Shown: positions 61,743-64,000 of the stretch, in pieces
Numbering within the stretch: position 1 is the first letter of the stretch
Layout: every line of letters starts with the position of its first letter
DNA from: an uncultured Pseudomonadota bacterium
GTDB lineage: Bacteria > Pseudomonadota > Gammaproteobacteria > Methylococcales > Methylomonadaceae
Length of the DNA stretch: 64,000 nt
Direction: 5' to 3'
Assembly (NCBI GenBank): GCA_903889445.1
Contig: CAISXF010000044.1
Span: 23,868 to 87,867 of the forward strand
Position numbers and translations under genes: made by a program
The notes under the pieces: model-generated
Databases searched by the model: none
The model's input: the letters and a program-made list of their open reading frames with translations, nothing else
Told to the model about the DNA's origin: nothing

Positions 61743-64000
61743 AAACCGATTTTATCATTGGTATTGTCGGCAATCCCAATTGCGGAAAAACGACATTATT
61801 CAACGTGTTAACGGGTTCAAAACAATACGTCGGCAATTGGGCGGGCGTAACCGTTGAAAAGAAAACAGGCGAATACAATTTTGCCGACAAACGGATTGAA
61901 TGTGTCGATTTGCCAGGAACGTATTCGCTCGAATCGTCGGACGATAACGTGTCGCTCGACGAAAAAATTGCCCGTGATTACGTTGCCTCTCGCGAAGCCG
62001 ATTTAATTATTAACATCGTCGATGCCTCCAATATCGAACGCAATTTGTATCTCACCGCGCAACTGATCGAAATGCGCGTGCCGATGTTGGTGGTGTTGAA
62101 TATGATGGATGCGGTGAAAAAACGCGGCATTAAAATCGACCTCGAACTACTCGCGCAACAATTCGGCTGTCCCGTTGTCGCGATTTCTGCGGCAACGAAA
62201 CAAGGCATTCCAGCGTTAAAAACCGCCATCAATCACGCCGCTAATCAACAACCCATTCCACACACACCGATTCATTACATTCTTGAAATTGAAAATGCGC
62301 TCGCGGTTTTAATGCCGAAATTAACCGACATCGCGAAAAATTATCCGTGCGATAGTCGGTGGTTAGCGATGCGATTATTAGAAAATGACACGCTCGCCCA
62401 AACCATTACGGGCGCAGATTTATTGCCGTTTGTCGCCGAATTACAAACTCAAATTGAAACGGAAACCGACGATGAAATTGATATTCTCGCGGCGGATGCG
62501 CGTTACGAATTCGTCAATCAATTAACTAAAAAAACCATTTGCAAACTCAGCGAAGTCAGCCGTCACACCAGCGAAAAAATTGACCGATTCGTGTTAAATC
62601 GCTTTTTAGGGATTCCGATTTTTCTGTTGGTGATGTACACGATGTTTTTGTTCACCATCAACATCGGCAGCGCGTTTGTGGATTTTTTCGAGCAATTCGT
62701 GGGCGCATTTTTAATCGATGGGTTGGGCGTTTTATTGACCGCTTACAATTGCCCCGATTGGCTCAACGTTTTATTGACGCAAGGTATTGGCGGCGGCGTG
62801 CAAGTCGTGGCGACGTTTATTCCGATTGTCGGTTTCTTATTTTTGTTTTTGTCGATGCTGGAAGATTCTGGCTACATGGCACGCGCCGCTTTTGTCATGG
62901 ATAGATTTATGCGCTTTTTGGGCTTACCAGGCAAAGCATTTGTGCCAATGATTGTCGGTTTTGGCTGCAACGTTCCCGCGATTATGGCGACGCGTACGTT
63001 GGAAAATCCCCGCGATAGAATTTTGACCAATTTGATGAATCCGTTTATGTCTTGCGGTGCCCGCTTGCCGGTTTACGCTCTGTTTGCGGCGGCATTTTTT
63101 CCGATTAACGGGCAAAATATCGTTTTCAGTTTGTATTTATTAGGCATTGCCGTTGCCGTTTTAACGGGTTTGATTATGCGTCACACTTTGTTTAAAGGCG
63201 AAACATCGTCGTTCCTGATGGAATTACCTGCGTACCATTTGCCAACGTTGCAAGGCGTGTTGATTCGCACCGGCGACCGATTGAAATCGTTTGTGTTGAA
63301 TGCCGGCAGAATTATTGTGCCGATGGTTTTGGTGTTGAATTTTCTAAATGCGCTGGGAACGGACGGCAGTTTTGGACGCGAAAATACCAATCATACCAAT
63401 CAATCGGTGTTAAGTGAAATCGGTCGAAAATTAACCTTCGCGTTTGAACCGATGGGCATTCACGAAGACAATTGGGTGGCGACGGTGGGAATTTTCACTG
63501 GCGTATTGGCGAAAGAAGCCGTCGTTGGTACGTTGAACGCGCTTTATGGACAACTCGAAACGTCAGATTCACCGGTTGAAAAACCCGAATTTGATTTGCA
63601 AAATGCGCTGACGGAAGCCTGTTTAACCGTACCGAAAAATTTATCCGAAGTGACTAATCGTTTACTCGATCCGCTCGGTTTGAACGTGGGTAATTTAGAA
63701 AATACCGCCGAAGCCGCCAGCGCACAAAATGTGAATGCGGCGACGTTCACCGCGATGCAACACAGTTTCGACGGACAAGCGGGCGCGTTTGCGTATTTAT
63801 TATTTATTTTGTTATACGCGCCGTGCGTGGCAGCCACAGCGGCAATTTATCGTGAAACCTCAGCAGGTTGGGCGGCATTTACCGTGGCGTGGACAACGGG
63901 AATTGCGTACATAACCGCCACGATTTTTTATCAAACTGCAACGTTTTCTGAACATCCTGAAAGTTCGTTGAGTTGGATTTTAGGATTGAGCGGTTTGTTA
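61739..64000 (+). CDS. feoB: Ferrous iron transporter FeoB (3' end outside window)
   Basis: The frame is open to the last base (754 residues seen). The N-terminal G domain has GNPNCGKTTLFNVLTG (G1), DLPGTYSL (G3) and NMMD (G4). The membrane part has the two Gate motifs, MIVGFGCNVPAIMATRTL and a later APCVAATAAIYRE, and MSCGARLPVYALF. It imports Fe2+ under low oxygen, useful for a cell making much haem. About 15-30 residues are probably missing at the end. Confidence 0.96.
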   Translation, partial: MKTDFIIGIVGNPNCGKTTLFNVLTGSKQYVGNWAGVTVEKKTGEYNFADKRIECVDLPGTYSLESSDDNVSLDEKIARDYVASREADLIINIVDASNIERNLYLTAQLIEMRVPMLVVLNMMDAVKKRGIKIDLELLAQQFGCPVVAISAATKQGIPALKTAINHAANQQPIPHTPIHYILEIENALAVLMPKLTDIAKNYPCDSRWLAMRLLENDTLAQTITGADLLPFVAELQTQIETETDDEIDILAADARYEFVNQLTKKTICKLSEVSRHTSEKIDRFVLNRFLGIPIFLLVMYTMFLFTINIGSAFVDFFEQFVGAFLIDGLGVLLTAYNCPDWLNVLLTQGIGGGVQVVATFIPIVGFLFLFLSMLEDSGYMARAAFVMDRFMRFLGLPGKAFVPMIVGFGCNVPAIMATRTLENPRDRILTNLMNPFMSCGARLPVYALFAAAFFPINGQNIVFSLYLLGIAVAVLTGLIMRHTLFKGETSSFLMELPAYHLPTLQGVLIRTGDRLKSFVLNAGRIIVPMVLVLNFLNALGTDGSFGRENTNHTNQSVLSEIGRKLTFAFEPMGIHEDNWVATVGIFTGVLAKEAVVGTLNALYGQLETSDSPVEKPEFDLQNALTEACLTVPKNLSEVTNRLLDPLGLNVGNLENTAEAASAQNVNAATFTAMQHSFDGQAGAFAYLLFILLYAPCVAATAAIYRETSAGWAAFTVAWTTGIAYITATIFYQTATFSEHPESSLSWILGLSGLL

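Overview
The window looks like the chromosome of a flagellated, Gram-negative gammaproteobacterial methylotroph, most likely a methanotroph of the Methylococcales type. It is AT-leaning, and there is no tRNA or rRNA gene that I can see. Three things point that way: a gene of the tetrahydromethanopterin-linked C1-transfer family (27382-28419); an ABC transporter set of the kind found beside PQQ-dependent alcohol dehydrogenases (28451-33269); and gammaproteobacterial gene order in the flagellar and LPS-transport clusters. The taxonomic call is inference.

Layout. (1) 1-17262 is a dense same-strand series of multiheme c-type cytochrome genes: the end of an outer-membrane beta-barrel, proteins with 7, 8, 6 and 6-8 haem sites, a NapH-like iron-sulfur membrane protein, then a 3-haem protein and a 16-haem protein with NHL-like repeats. 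Together they carry at least 46 haem-binding motifs and suggest an electron conduit across the envelope. (2) The cytochrome series is split at 5477-13620 by an accessory block: an Eco57I-like DNA methylase, a REP-associated tyrosine transposase with its REPIN repeats, a nucleotidyltransferase/HEPN toxin-antitoxin pair, and a PLD-SNF2 helicase. This reads as a defence block sitting inside a respiratory operon. (3) 17259-24195 is the cytochrome c maturation operon (a CcmG-like thioredoxin, ccmC, an intruding Rpn-type nuclease gene, ccmD, E, F, G, H, I), which makes functional sense beside so many cytochrome genes. (4) 24192-37810 is mixed housekeeping (recN, cvfB-like, degQ-like, tilS, rsfS, purM) and the C1/PQQ-linked genes. 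(5) 37913-49469 is one long minus-strand flagellar cluster running fliL-M-N-O-P-Q-R-flhB-flhA-flhF-flhG-fliA plus a DUF2802 gene. (6) 49725-57999 is the plus-strand kdsD-kdsC-lptC-lptA-lptB-rpoN-hpf cluster followed by an unusual glutaredoxin-oligopeptidase fusion and ispD. (7) 58064-64000 has a small exported protein, gatA-gatB, and feoA-feoB running off the end under a possible Fur box.

The most unusual signals are repeats. Four copies of a roughly 39-bp GC-rich palindrome are spliced in frame into four unrelated proteins, including the signal peptide of LptA. Three heterodimeric REPINs are present, one of them inside the coding sequence of the transposase thought to mobilise them. Other oddities are a ten-G tract in fliM, non-canonical haem motifs, an FlhB with NPSH in place of NPTH, and an apparently orphan antitoxin.
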